A stretch of DNA of 64,000 bases, taken from positions 124,001 to 188,000 of the forward strand of contig JAFUAH010000022.1 in NCBI GenBank assembly GCA_017464345.1, written 5' to 3'. The translations under genes and the position numbers were made by a program. This document shows positions 17,773 through 26,620 of the stretch, in pieces. The DNA comes from Bacteroidaceae bacterium. Lineage in GTDB: Bacteria; Bacteroidota; Bacteroidia; Bacteroidales; Bacteroidaceae. Position 1 is the stretch's first letter, and each line of letters opens with the position of its first letter. Below the pieces are notes generated by a model that was given only the letters and a program-made list of their open reading frames with translations, did no database searches and had not been told where the DNA came from.

Positions 17773-19721
17773 ATGGAAGGCACATTCTTTATTGTATTCC
17801 GCTTGTTGGGGTCGTTGGCCCTGCTGATTTTCGGAATGAAGCGCATGAGCGAGGCCCTGCAGAAGTTGGCAGGCCCGCAGTTGCGACACGTCTTGGGTCG
17901 TATGACCACCAACCGTTTTACGGGTATGCTCACAGGTGTGCTGGTGACGGCTGCGGTACAGTCCTCAACAGCCACAACGGTGATGACGGTATCCTTTGTC
18001 AATGCCGGGCTGCTGACATTGGCACAGGCCATCAGCGTTATCATGGGGGCCAACATCGGCACGACACTGACAGCTTGGATTATGTCTGCAGGCATGGCTG
18101 GTTCGTCGGTCTCGTTCAGCATCACTGACCTCGTCTGGCCCACCTTCGTGGTGGCTATGTTTCTCATCTACCGCAAGCGGCACGAGACGGTGGGGGACTT
18201 CCTCTTCGGACTAGCTTTCCTTTTCCTCGGACTGGGCACACTGCGGCAGACGGGCACTGACATGAATTTGGGCGAGAACCCAGCTGTGCTGGCCTTTTTC
18301 TCCAGTTTCGACCCCAATAGTTTCACCACCACCCTGCTGTTCTTGCTTATTGGTGGGGTGCTGACGATGTGCGTACAGTCCTCGGCAGCTATCATGGCCA
18401 TCACGATGATTCTCTGTTCCTCCGGTGCACTGCCCATCTATCAGGGCATCGCACTGGTCATGGGTGAGAACATCGGTACTACCGTCACCTCCAACCTGGC
18501 AGCCCTGTCGGCCTCTACACAGGCTCGTCGTGCAGCCTTTGCCCACATGTTCTTCAATCTGTTTGGTGTTTGCTGGATATTATTGGTTTTCCATCCGTTC
18601 GTCGATTTCGTGTGTGCGCTGGCTGGCTACGATGGTTCCAATCCCGAGCGGCTAACTCTTGTGCTGGCCACCTTCCACACCTGTTTCAATGTGGCCAATA
18701 CAGCCCTGCTCATTGGCTTTGTACCACAGATTGAGCGTATCGTACGATGGGTCATCAAGGATAGGCTCACGCCCGAAGAACAGCCCGTTCGTTTGCAATA
18801 CATCGAAGTTGGCTTCTTACGTACTCCCGAAATTTTGGTCTTTCAGGCGCAGAAGGAAATGGCCCTGTTTGCCGACCGAATGCAGCGCATGTTTGGCATG
18901 GTGACAATGCTCTGTGCTGAGGAGGAGGGCAAAGAACAGGAAAAACTGTTTTCCCGCATAGAAAAGTACGAGGACATTGCCGACAACATGGAGAATGAGA
19001 TTGCACATTATCTGGAACAGGTAAGCGACGGCCATCTGTCGGACGAGACAAAGGCTAAGATTCGCGGTATGTTACGTGAAGTGGGCGAACTGGAGAGTAT
19101 AGGAGACTCGTGCAGTAAATTGGCTCGCATACTGCGTCGTAATCAGTCTTCGAAGAAAGCCTTCACGCCTGAGCAGAAAGTGCAATTGCACGAAATGATG
19201 AAGTTGGTGGGCGACGCCCTCATGCAGATGTGTCTGGTTATGAGCGGACGGCGAAAGGACTACAGTTTGGACGAGACCCTGCGCATTGAGGGAGACATCA
19301 ATCAGTTGCGTGACCGTTTGCGTCAGGAGACCGTACAGACATTGGACGGGGAGGATTATTTGGCCCATACCATGTTCCTGGACCTCGTGAACGAGTGTGA
19401 ACGCTTGGGCGACTATGTGGTGAACGTGGTCGAGGCGCGTTTGGCTGGCAACGGTCTGGTGCTGGATAGCGAACGGAAGACAGTGGTAATTGACGGCGAG
19501 CATGTATCGCTGACGCGTACGGAGTTCGATGTGCTGCGTCTGCTCTACGAGAATCCCGGACAAGTGTTCTCCCGCCAGCAATTGATAGAAAAGGCCTGGC
19601 CGGCTGATGTTGTCATTACCGACCGTACGGTAGATGTCTGCATAGCCCGTTTGCGTAAAAAAATAGGCAACTATGCATCGTGCATAGTTGCCCGTCAAGG
19701 TCTTGGATATTGCTTTCAGCG

Positions 19722-19740
<19 letters not shown>
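17773..19740 (+). CDS. Na+/phosphate cotransporter fused to PhoU-like and winged-helix DNA-binding domains
   Basis: About 655 residues from the ATG at 17773 (a GTG 36 nt earlier overlaps the promoter and is unlikely). The first ~330 residues carry two Na/Pi-cotransporter repeats, each with the signature QSS (AAVQSSTATTVM; MCVQSSAAIMAITM), and several membrane helices. A PhoU-like helical cytoplasmic region follows (from about nt 18840 to 19450). The last ~90 residues (nt 19470-19735) are an OmpR/PhoB-type winged helix: LTRTEFDVLRLLYENPGQVFSRQQL, then DRTVDVCIARLRKKIG and QGLGYCF. Transporters of this family with PhoU are common; the C-terminal DNA-binding domain is unusual. Import of phosphate with Na+ is expected; membrane-tethered regulation is inferred. 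Its 3' end overlaps a tRNA gene on the other strand. Confidence 0.85.
19657..19692 (-). terminator. tRNA-Thr terminator embedded in a convergent coding sequence
   Basis: On the minus strand, a 12-bp perfect hairpin (GGCAACTATGCA, 3-nt loop) is followed by TATTTTTTT, a textbook intrinsic terminator 30 nt downstream of the tRNA 3' end. On the plus strand the same bases encode part of the winged-helix domain (KKIGNYASCIVA). Confidence 0.8.
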
Positions 19741-19793
<53 letters not shown>

Positions 19794-19898
19794 AACTTGT
19801 TTTTCTGCTTGCGTAGTATTCGAAGCAAGAACGTTTCGCATTTGCGACTGCAAAGATAATAAATAATTGTCAATTATCCATTATCAATTGCCAATTAT

Positions 19899-20978
19899 TT
19901 ACTGTTCCAGCTTCTTTACGCCGCCATTCTCCTGATAGAAGAGCACTTTCGTCGTCATTTTTTTGTCGAAAAGTACGTTGCTCAGTATTTCGGTGTAGCC
20001 GAACTGCCCCATGCTGCATTCGATGCTGGCATAGCTTTGGTTGATGTCGAAGATGCTGATGGCTTCGCGTGCTGGCACATTATAGTAGATGCCACGCTCC
20101 AACTTTGCCTTTTTCTTGTCTGTCTCGGGGCTTTCGGTGCGCTGGGGCAGGTTACCCGTATTCTTGATGCTGATGTAGATGGGTTGGCCCGACAGGTCGT
20201 CGCTGTCCACCACGCCTTCCATTTGTGAGAAGCGGAAAAGAATGGCCTTATCCGTTTCCTGGGTGGGGAGGAAAGTGAAACTGAACACCTCACTGCTGGT
20301 TTGTGTGAAACCGCTGAACAGTTGAGTTAAAGCCTGTTCCTGGGTCGCCAGTTGGTCCAGCATTAATTTCAGTTGTTGGCCGTCCTTGGGCGTGTTGTCG
20401 GCTTCACCGCGCACCAAGGCATTGCGGCTGTCGCGTATGTCATAGATTTCCTGTGCACAAAGTTCGGCCATCTTGGCCGTGCTGCCTGCTGTCAGAATTT
20501 CCTGATTCATGTATTGCCGGGGATTCTGCGGAGCCGGGGCGGGGACGGAATGGGGGAGTTCGGGCAGTGCTTCCTCTTCACAGTCTGTGTTGATGGCAAG
20601 CAGAATGCCGTCGTGGGTCAGAGCTACCAATGGGGCCACGGTCTTCGATTTCACCTTCACGTTGTATGCCTTGTGATGGTCTGGCACACCGTATGGCTCC
20701 ACTGTAATGCTCTTGATAGCCCACGCGGTGCTACTGCTAACAGGCACATCTTGCAGACGCAGGTAGCGGAAAGCGTATTTATTCAGTTCGCCAGGTGTCG
20801 TCACGTTTTTTTCGGCCACCACGGTTACGCGTAGAGCCGTCTGTGGGAGGAAGTAGTTCACGCCGTCCAAGGTGCTGCCAGGGACAAAATTCGTCACTTC
20901 GGTTTGGGCAGACACAGGTGAGAGGTGAGTTGTGAGCGGTGAAAGGATAGTCAAAACTATCAGTGCTATTCGTTTCAT
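19899..20978 (-). CDS. DUF4831-family secreted protein
   Basis: 359 residues with a signal peptide ending near VSAQ. Recognised as the DUF4831 family of Bacteroidales from VNYFLPQTALRVTVVAEKN, the 'YLRLQDVP' segment and the C-terminal GIYYNVPARE. The function of the family is unknown; exported and beta-rich by appearance. 20 nt separate it from the upstream nnrD gene on the same strand, so the two may be co-transcribed. AT-rich repeats (TCAATT type) fill both flanks. Confidence 0.75.
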   Translation of the reverse strand: MKRIALIVLTILSPLTTHLSPVSAQTEVTNFVPGSTLDGVNYFLPQTALRVTVVAEKNVTTPGELNKYAFRYLRLQDVPVSSSTAWAIKSITVEPYGVPDHHKAYNVKVKSKTVAPLVALTHDGILLAINTDCEEEALPELPHSVPAPAPQNPRQYMNQEILTAGSTAKMAELCAQEIYDIRDSRNALVRGEADNTPKDGQQLKLMLDQLATQEQALTQLFSGFTQTSSEVFSFTFLPTQETDKAILFRFSQMEGVVDSDDLSGQPIYISIKNTGNLPQRTESPETDKKKAKLERGIYYNVPAREAISIFDINQSYASIECSMGQFGYTEILSNVLFDKKMTTKVLFYQENGGVKKLEQ

Positions 20979-20998
20979 ATTTTCGTTATTTCAATTCT

Positions 20999-21790
20999 TC
21001 AATTTTTCAATTTTTTAAACGCCTCTGGCATGTGGCGGATGATGTCACGTGCCAGCAGGCATTCTTCGCCCAGCTCCTCGGCAGCAAAGTCGCCGGCCCA
21101 ACCATGTAGATGGACACCCAGGATGACGGACGACAGGGGAGGGTAGCCCTGGGCCAGAAGCCCGGTAAGGATGCCAGTCAGCACATCCCCGCTGCCAGCA
21201 GTGGCCATGCCGGGATTGCCAACCTCGACCTCCATGACTGTTCCGTCGGGCGTACAGATGTGATTGGGATGCCCTTTCAGAATAGTGAACACTTTATGTC
21301 GGGCTGCAAACAGGGCTACATCTTTCACGGCACAGGAGCCAGTCAGGCGTTCTGCTTCTTTGGGGTGTGGAGTCAGTATGCTGTCGTGGGGGAGAAGGGC
21401 TATGAGCTCAGGGTTCCGAGCCAAGGTGTTGATGGCATCGGCATCGATGACCAGTGGGCATGAAACTTGCCCGATGCCATCGGCCACGAGCTTCGGATTA
21501 ATGCCAATGCCCGGTCCAATGCCCACGGCATCATAGGGCATGCAAGGGCGGAAAGTCTCTGTCACGATGGCCTCAGGCACGGTGGCTTGCAGAATGGGGC
21601 GGTTCACGTCGGGCGTGCAGATGGTCAGTTTGCCGATGCCACTGCGCAGACAGGCCTCGGCCGCCAATATGGCTGCTCCGGCCATGCCCTTGCTGCCGAC
21701 AATGAGTGCCGCGTGGCCCATCGTACCCTTGTGGGCTGTGAGAGGACGCGGATGCCAAAGTTCGTGCAAAGCGGGCATTTTTACTTGCAT
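20999..21790 (-). CDS. nnrD: ADP/ATP-dependent NAD(P)H-hydrate dehydratase
   Basis: About 263 residues of the YjeF C-terminal (ribokinase-like) fold. Repairs hydrated NADH/NADPH (the S form) using ADP or ATP. Visible: KGTMGHAALIVGS with the nucleotide-binding Gly, GIGPGIG, VIDADAIN, LTPHPKEAERL and the catalytic NPGMATAGSGDVLTG. The N-terminal epimerase (NnrE) domain of the common bifunctional Nnr protein is absent here, and the epimerase is not in the window. The -7 box TATCTTTG ends at 21810, so the ATG at 21805 would lie at or before the transcript start; the ATG at 21790 is therefore preferred, though a leaderless mRNA is possible. Confidence 0.88.
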   Translation of the reverse strand: MQVKMPALHELWHPRPLTAHKGTMGHAALIVGSKGMAGAAILAAEACLRSGIGKLTICTPDVNRPILQATVPEAIVTETFRPCMPYDAVGIGPGIGINPKLVADGIGQVSCPLVIDADAINTLARNPELIALLPHDSILTPHPKEAERLTGSCAVKDVALFAARHKVFTILKGHPNHICTPDGTVMEVEVGNPGMATAGSGDVLTGILTGLLAQGYPPLSSVILGVHLHGWAGDFAAEELGEECLLARDIIRHMPEAFKKLKN

Positions 21791-21809
21791 ATTGGACGCA
21801 ATCATAGCG

Positions 21810-21817
21810 CAAAGATA
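21810..21817 (-). promoter_or_regulatory. -7 box of nnrD
   Basis: TATCTTTG on the minus strand; back-to-back with the hpt promoter 24 nt away. Used above to decide the nnrD start. Confidence 0.6.
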
Positions 21818-21840
21818 CTTATTAATTCATAATTATTTTG

Positions 21841-21848
21841 TATATTTG
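21841..21848 (+). promoter_or_regulatory. -7 box of hpt
   Basis: TATATTTG, 19 nt before the hpt ATG. Confidence 0.6.
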
Positions 21849-21867
21849 TCGCGAAAATCGTATTTAT

Positions 21868-22407
21868 ATGAGCAAAATCATTCAAGTTAAGGACAAAAAA
21901 TTTGCCGTATCCATCCCCGAAGAGAAGATACAGGCCGAGGTAAAGCGTGTGGCGGCAGCCATTAATCGTGACTATGCAGGACAGGAACCTGTGTTTCTGG
22001 CGGTGCTGAACGGCTCGTTCGTTTTCGCTGCAGACCTGATGAGGGAGATAGACATTCCCTGTGAAATCTCCTTTGTGCGTCTGGCCTCATACCAAGGTAT
22101 GGGCACCACAGGGGAAATCCGTGAAATCATGGGACTGAATGTCGATGTCACGGGGCGACCTGTCATCATAGTGGAGGACATCGTAGATACGGGGCTGACG
22201 ATGGCACACATGCTGGATACCCTGAAGAAACACAACCCCAGTAGTATCGACATATGTACGTTACTGCTGAAACCGGGCAAACTGCAGGTCAGTCTGGACG
22301 TGCGCTACTGCTGCATGGAGATTCCTAACGACTTCATCGTGGGCTACGGCCTCGACTACGACGGTTATGGCCGTAATACAAAGGATATATACACATTGTG
22401 TGATTAA
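21868..22407 (+). CDS. hpt: hypoxanthine phosphoribosyltransferase
   Basis: 179 residues. Purine salvage: hypoxanthine/guanine plus PRPP to IMP/GMP. The PRPP-binding motif is VIIVEDIVDTGLTM (near residue 97-110), the flexible loop region is SYQGMGTTGEIREI, and LLLKPG plus VGYGLDYDG close the base pocket. The open frame extends upstream into the promoter; the ATG at 21868 (MSKIIQVKDKK) is the true start. Adenylate kinase follows after a 45-nt repeat-filled gap, making a small purine-nucleotide operon. Confidence 0.94.
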   Translation: MSKIIQVKDKKFAVSIPEEKIQAEVKRVAAAINRDYAGQEPVFLAVLNGSFVFAADLMREIDIPCEISFVRLASYQGMGTTGEIREIMGLNVDVTGRPVIIVEDIVDTGLTMAHMLDTLKKHNPSSIDICTLLLKPGKLQVSLDVRYCCMEIPNDFIVGYGLDYDGYGRNTKDIYTLCD

Positions 22408-22442
22408 AAGATTAAAAGGTTAAAAGGTTGAAAAGTTAAAAA
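22402..22442. repeat. 8-9 nt tandem repeat (TTAAAAGG)
   Basis: Five degenerate units of TTAAAAGG/ATTAAAAG between hpt and adk; same style as the short tandem repeats in other gaps of this window. Confidence 0.65.
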
Positions 22443-22451
22443 GAAATAATT

Positions 22452-23024
22452 ATGAAGAATATCATTATCTTTGGTGCCCCGGGCAGTGGTAAGGGCACGT
22501 ACAGCGACGAGATTGTAACGCGTTACGGTATGGGACATATATCTACCGGCGACGTGCTGCGCGGTGAAATCAAGCAAGGCTCGGACATCGGCAAAATGGC
22601 CAAGGAACTCATCGACAAGGGACAACTTATCCCCGACGACCTGATGATTCAGATTCTGGCCAAGACCTATGACAGTCTGCCCCAGGGCTGTGGCGTCATT
22701 TTCGATGGCTTCCCCCGCACCATCGCGCAGGCAGAGGCTCTGAAACTGATGCTCCAGGAGCGTGGTCACGACATGGGCGTGATGGTGGAACTGATTGTAG
22801 ATGAAGATACACTGATGGAACGTCTGTTGCGCCGTGCCCAGATTGAAGGACGTGCCGACGATAACGTGGAGACCATAAAGAAACGCTTTGAGGTCTATCA
22901 CAATCAGACCGAGCCGCTTGCTGCATGGTTTGAGAAGGAAGGCATTCGCCACACCTTCACATGGGAGGGCAGCAAAGACCAGATGCTGGCTAACATATTT
23001 GCCTTCCTCGATACCCTGAAATAA
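22452..23024 (+). CDS. adk: adenylate kinase
   Basis: 190 residues. Catalyses ATP + AMP to 2 ADP. P-loop GAPGSGKGT at residue 8-16, NMP-binding [12 protein letters not shown], and [14 protein letters not shown]. The LID is the short type without the zinc-binding Cys residues ([12 protein letters not shown]). All key Arg residues seem present. Downstream of hpt in the same direction, fitting joint control of purine nucleotide pools. Confidence 0.95.
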   Translation: MKNIIIFGAPGSGKGTYSDEIVTRYGMGHISTGDVLRGEIKQGSDIGKMAKELIDKGQLIPDDLMIQILAKTYDSLPQGCGVIFDGFPRTIAQAEALKLMLQERGHDMGVMVELIVDEDTLMERLLRRAQIEGRADDNVETIKKRFEVYHNQTEPLAAWFEKEGIRHTFTWEGSKDQMLANIFAFLDTLK

Positions 23025-23056
23025 CTTGTTCGCCACTAAATGAACTTAGAATATAT

Positions 23057-23129
23057 TTAACCACGAATTACACGAATTGGCTACGCCTTCATTCAAGTCG
23101 CAGGAAAAATTCGTGTAATTCGTGGTTAA
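23057..23129. repeat. 22-bp perfect inverted repeat between adk and obgE
   Basis: TTAACCACGAATTACACGAA-TT at 23057-23078 has its perfect reverse complement at 23108-23129, spacer 29 nt. I recall this CACGAATTACACGAATT motif as frequent between genes in Bacteroidales. It could fold in RNA between the two genes and act as a processing or attenuating hairpin, but it lacks a U-tract. Confidence 0.75.
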
Positions 23130-23149
23130 GAAAAAATATCCGTGGTCGT

Positions 23150-24319
23150 ATGGAGAGTAATTTTGTCGATTACGTAAAAATCTGTTGCCGCTCTGGCAAG
23201 GGCGGACGCGGTTCGGCCCACATGCACCGTGCCAAGTATGTGGCCAACGGTGGCCCTGACGGTGGCGACGGCGGGCGTGGTGGCCATGTCTATCTGCGTG
23301 GCAATCACAACTATTGGACGCTGCTGCACTTGCGCTATGAACGACACGTCTTTGCCGGGCATGGTGGGAATGGTGGCAAGAGCCGCAGCACGGGCCATGA
23401 CGGTCAGGATCGTTACATCGATGTCCCCTGTGGTACCGTAGTCTATGATGCAGAGACGGGCGAATACCTCTGCGACGTTTGCGAGGACGGGCAGGTGGTC
23501 ATGTTGCTGAAAGGTGGTCGCGGAGGTCTCGGTAACTGGAACTTCCGCACCAGCACCAACCAGGCTCCGCGCTATGCCCAGCCGGGTGAACCCATGCAGG
23601 AGCGTACCGTCATACTGGAACTGAAGCTTCTGGCTGATGTCGGTCTTGTCGGCTTCCCGAATGCTGGCAAAAGCACCCTCTTGAGCAGTCTGAGCAGTGC
23701 CCGGCCCAAGATTGCCAACTATCCTTTCACGACGATGGAACCCTCGCTGGGCATCGTCAGCTATCGTGACAACCAGTCGTTCGTCATGGCCGATATTCCG
23801 GGCATCATTGAGGGTGCTTCGGAGGGACGTGGCCTGGGACTGCGGTTCCTGCGCCACATCGAGCGCAACTCTCTCCTCCTCTTTATGGTGCCTGGCGATA
23901 CCGACGGCATAAAAAAGGAGTATGAAATCCTGCTCAACGAGGTGCGCACGTTCAATCCCGACATGATGGACAAACAGCGTGTGCTGGCCATCACCAAGTG
24001 CGACCTGCTGGACGACGAGCTCATGGAGATGCTTTCCCACGACCTGCCCGACGACTTGCCACATGTCTTCATCTCTGCCGTGGCAAACCGTGGACTTACG
24101 GAGTTGAAGGACATCCTGTGGGCGGCTCTGAACAGCGAAAGCAACAAACTAGCAGCCATCACGAACGAGGAACGTATCGTTCACCGTAACAAGGATGTCG
24201 CCGACCTCCAGGAAGAACTGACTGCCATGGGCGAGGACGAAGACATCGAGCTCATCGATGAGGAAGATGTTGAGGACATCGATGAACTCGATGATTTCGA
24301 GTACGAGGAGGTGGAATAA
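23150..24319 (+). CDS. obgE: GTPase Obg/CgtA
   Basis: 389 residues. N-terminal glycine-rich Obg fold (residues 1-158, [14 protein letters not shown]...GGRGGHVYL), then a G domain with G1 [10 protein letters not shown]2/switch TTMEPSLG, G3 DIPGIIEGA and G4 TKCD. The tail is very acidic ([16 protein letters not shown]), as in many Bacteroidales Obg proteins. Known role: late 50S subunit assembly and stress control. It ends 2 nt before the stop of a small convergent gene. Confidence 0.95.
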   Translation: MESNFVDYVKICCRSGKGGRGSAHMHRAKYVANGGPDGGDGGRGGHVYLRGNHNYWTLLHLRYERHVFAGHGGNGGKSRSTGHDGQDRYIDVPCGTVVYDAETGEYLCDVCEDGQVVMLLKGGRGGLGNWNFRTSTNQAPRYAQPGEPMQERTVILELKLLADVGLVGFPNAGKSTLLSSLSSARPKIANYPFTTMEPSLGIVSYRDNQSFVMADIPGIIEGASEGRGLGLRFLRHIERNSLLLFMVPGDTDGIKKEYEILLNEVRTFNPDMMDKQRVLAITKCDLLDDELMEMLSHDLPDDLPHVFISAVANRGLTELKDILWAALNSESNKLAAITNEERIVHRNKDVADLQEELTAMGEDEDIELIDEEDVEDIDELDDFEYEEVE

Positions 24320-24321
24320 GA

Positions 24322-24531
24322 TTATTTATGCCGGTTGGCGCGGGCCTTGCGGATGTCGGCTTTCTTCTTAGCCGAACCGCTGCCGTGGGCACCGGTGATG
24401 TATTGTTTCTTTTTGGCCTTCGACCGAACTTTATTGTTCGCGTCGGAGGTCTCTTTTTTTGTGCCTCCGCCTCGGAAGGTGATGCCATTGAGAATGACAT
24501 TGTCTATGTCGTCGCCTGAGAAATGGTTCAT
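24322..24531 (-). CDS. small basic protein, unknown function
   Basis: 69 residues, MNHFSGDDIDNVILNGITF at the start and a strongly basic Lys/Arg-rich C-terminal half (SAKKKADIRKARANRHK), so nucleic-acid or ribosome binding is possible. It lies downstream of the AICAR transformylase gene on the same strand (71-nt gap) and its stop is 2 nt from the obgE stop. No domain is recognised. The compact end-to-end arrangement with obgE and the structured composition favour a real gene. Confidence 0.55.
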   Translation of the reverse strand: MNHFSGDDIDNVILNGITFRGGGTKKETSDANNKVRSKAKKKQYITGAHGSGSAKKKADIRKARANRHK

Positions 24532-24602
24532 GGGAGAATGGGGAGAATATGACTAATGGGACTGATAGGAGCGATGGGATGGGGTAAATGGGACAGGGGG
24601 CA

Positions 24603-25787
24603 TCAATGGTGGAAGAGACGGACACCCGTGAATGCCATGGCGATGCCGTAACGGTCGCAGGTCTCGATGACGTGGTCGTCGCGCACCGAGCCACCGGCTT
24701 GGGCCACGTAGCGCACACCGCTCTTGTGGGCACGCTCGATGTTGTCGCCGAAGGGGAAGAAGGCGTCGCTTCCCAGCGCGACATCGGTGTTCCGGGCCAG
24801 CCATTGGCGCTTCTCCTCTTCCGTGAGGGGCTCGGGCCGCTCGGTGAAGAAACGCTGCCATTCCCCGTCGCGCAGGATGTCGTTGTGCTCGGGTCCCAGA
24901 TAGATGTCGATGGTGTTGTCGCGGTCAGCACGCCGGATGCCGGGGATAAAGGGTAGGGCCATTACCCGTGGATGCTGGCGCAACCACCAAGTATCGGCTT
25001 TCTGTCCGGCCAGACGAGTGCAGTGGATGCGGCTCTGCTGTCCGGCACCGATGCCGATGGCCTGTCCGTCCTTCACGTAGCAGACCGAGTTGGACTGGGT
25101 GTATTTCAGTGTGATGAGGGCAATGATGAGGTCGCGACGGGCCTCGGGAGTGAACGTCTTGTTCTGTGTCGGGATGTTCTCGAAGAGGGCAGGGTCGGCC
25201 AGGTCGATTTCGTTGCGGCCCTGCTCGAAGGTGATGCCGAAGACCTGCTTGCGCTCAATGGGTGCCGGGCGGTAGGCCGGGTCTATCTGAATCACATTGT
25301 ACGTGCCCTTTCTCTTATTCTTCAGCACCTCCAGCGCCTCGGGTGTGTAGCCGGGGGCTATGATGCCGTCCGAGACCTCGCGGTTGATGAGGCGTGCCGT
25401 CGATTCATCGCAAGTGTCGGAAAGTGCGATGAAATCGCCATAACTGGACATGCGGTCGGCTCCGCGAGCCCGTGCGTATGCCGAGGCAATGGGTGTCAGG
25501 GGCAGTGGGGCATCATCCACGAAGTAGATTTTCCGGAGAGTGTCGTCTAGTGGCAGCCCCACGGCGGCACCGGCCGGGCTGACGTGTTTGAACGAGGCAG
25601 CAGCGGGCAGTCCCGTGGCCAGCTTCAGTTCGCGCACCAGTTGCCATGAGTTCAGTGCATCCAGTAGGTTGATGTAGCCGGGGCGGCCGTTTAAAACAGT
25701 GATAGGCAGATTCCCCTCTTCCATGTAGATGCGTGAGGGCTTCTGGTTCGGGTTGCACCCGTACTTTAAGTTTAGTTCACAATTCAT
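24603..25787 (-). CDS. stand-alone AICAR transformylase (PurH transformylase domain only)
   Basis: 394 residues matching the C-terminal transformylase half of PurH: LKYGCNPNQKPSRIY, the catalytic Lys-His in SFKHVSPAGAA, the 'SDGIIAPGYTPEALEVLKNKRKG' region and TQSNSVCYVKDGQAIGIGAGQQSRIH, with the last step His-containing FPFGDNIERA. It converts AICAR plus 10-formyl-THF to FAICAR in purine synthesis. The N-terminal IMP cyclohydrolase domain (about 200 residues) is missing and there is no room for it upstream: the frame starts cleanly at MNCELNLKYG. A separate cyclohydrolase or a full PurH must be elsewhere. Family members of this single-domain kind are known in Bacteroidetes. Confidence 0.85.
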   Translation of the reverse strand: MNCELNLKYGCNPNQKPSRIYMEEGNLPITVLNGRPGYINLLDALNSWQLVRELKLATGLPAAASFKHVSPAGAAVGLPLDDTLRKIYFVDDAPLPLTPIASAYARARGADRMSSYGDFIALSDTCDESTARLINREVSDGIIAPGYTPEALEVLKNKRKGTYNVIQIDPAYRPAPIERKQVFGITFEQGRNEIDLADPALFENIPTQNKTFTPEARRDLIIALITLKYTQSNSVCYVKDGQAIGIGAGQQSRIHCTRLAGQKADTWWLRQHPRVMALPFIPGIRRADRDNTIDIYLGPEHNDILRDGEWQRFFTERPEPLTEEEKRQWLARNTDVALGSDAFFPFGDNIERAHKSGVRYVAQAGGSVRDDHVIETCDRYGIAMAFTGVRLFHH

Positions 25788-25889
25788 AATTCACAGTTCA
25801 CAATTAACAATGCACAATACACAATGCATCGTTGTGAGTCCATAGGCTTGATTGTGCATTGTGAATTGTGCATTATGCATTAAATAATG
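25788..25889. repeat. AATTCACAATGCACAA-type imperfect inverted repeat
   Basis: The 100-nt gap between the transformylase gene and tmRNA is made of repeated ACAATTCA/ACAATGCA words on the left and their complements (TGTGCATTGTGAATTG) on the right; a transcribed copy would fold into an imperfect hairpin. It could end tmRNA transcription, but there is no clear U-tract. Confidence 0.5.
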
Positions 25890-26288
25890 TGGAGCCGGAG
25901 GGGATTGAACCCTCGTCCAAACAGGGAAGTCCTGAGCTTTCTACACGCTTATCCCGGCCTTCGTTTTCGAACATTGGCAAGACCCGGGCCACCAACCAAT
26001 GCCTTATCCTCTGAAGTTTCACCGCCAGCGCGAGGCCGCTGCCGGCTATCCCCGATTTTGCTGTGCCACTTTGCCAGAGCGCTTCAGGGCGTTAGCCTCT
26101 GAGTGACATCCCGTCGCAGCACCTGGTGCCGCGATTAAGCCATTGACCTACTATACTTCAATCAGGCAGCGAGAGCGTAGTTTCTTTCGCCAGATAATGT
26201 TCGACGGTCATTGATTATAGAGAGCGGCTGCCAACTCTCTGCGTGCTTACACAACACCCCATCCTGCTGTCAAATCCATGTCGACCCC
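25890..26288 (-). ncRNA. ssrA: transfer-messenger RNA (tmRNA)
   Basis: About 399 nt. The 5' end GGGGTCG pairs with the 3' end GGCTCC plus discriminator A; the 3' part holds the T-arm GAGGGTTCAATCCCCTC... and the 5' part the GACATGGATTTGACAGC block typical of tmRNA. The tag reading frame at 26162-26191 encodes GERNYALAA followed by TGA, ending in the ALAA degron of Bacteroidetes tags. tmRNA with SmpB rescues stalled ribosomes. Precise ends are inferred from the acceptor pairing. Confidence 0.93.
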
Positions 26289-26301
26289 AGTTTGAGTGTT
26301 G

Positions 26302-26309
26302 CAAAGATA
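26302..26309 (-). promoter_or_regulatory. -7 box of ssrA
   Basis: TATCTTTG on the minus strand, 14 nt upstream of the mature 5' end, leaving a short leader for RNase P processing. Confidence 0.6.
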
Positions 26310-26411
26310 GGGATATTCTGTGGATTGACCAAACGAAGGGGAATTTATTTTTCGGATTTCGTGCTTCTTGTCGGATGGAAAAAACTTTACATTGTCTCAA
26401 GGGACGAAAAA

Positions 26412-26470
26412 GGGGTTATGCACCCCTATGCCGGGATTATGCACCCCTATGGGTGGGGATTGCATAACCC
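26412..26470. repeat. direct and inverted repeats upstream of the CHAT gene
   Basis: TTATGCACCCCTATG occurs at 26416-26430 and 26437-26451 (21-nt period). GGGTTATGCA at the left end is the reverse complement of TGCATAACCC at 26461-26470. The gap 26310-26568 holds no gene; this is its only clear structure and may be a regulator binding region or a stem in a divergent transcript. Confidence 0.6.
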
Positions 26471-26568
26471 TTATATGGAAGGGTGTTGGAGGAAGGTGAC
26501 GAAGTTGGTAAAAATTTTATACAGACCGACCCTTTCAAATTGAAAACCATTTAAAATAGCTAGAATTC

Positions 26569-26599
26569 TTGTATAATAGGAATTTCCTTTTTATTTTTG
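26569..26599 (+). promoter_or_regulatory. promoter of the CHAT-domain gene
   Basis: TTG, 20-nt spacer, TATTTTTG (26592-26599), a full Bacteroidetes promoter; the ATG at 26621 follows 21 nt later. Confidence 0.7.
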
Positions 26600-26620
26600 C
26601 ACATAAAAGACAAGAATCCC

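Noticed and set aside
26211-26543. Small frames over the tmRNA 5' end and the next gap
   Set aside because: They overlap the ssrA gene or run through the repeat region without start context.
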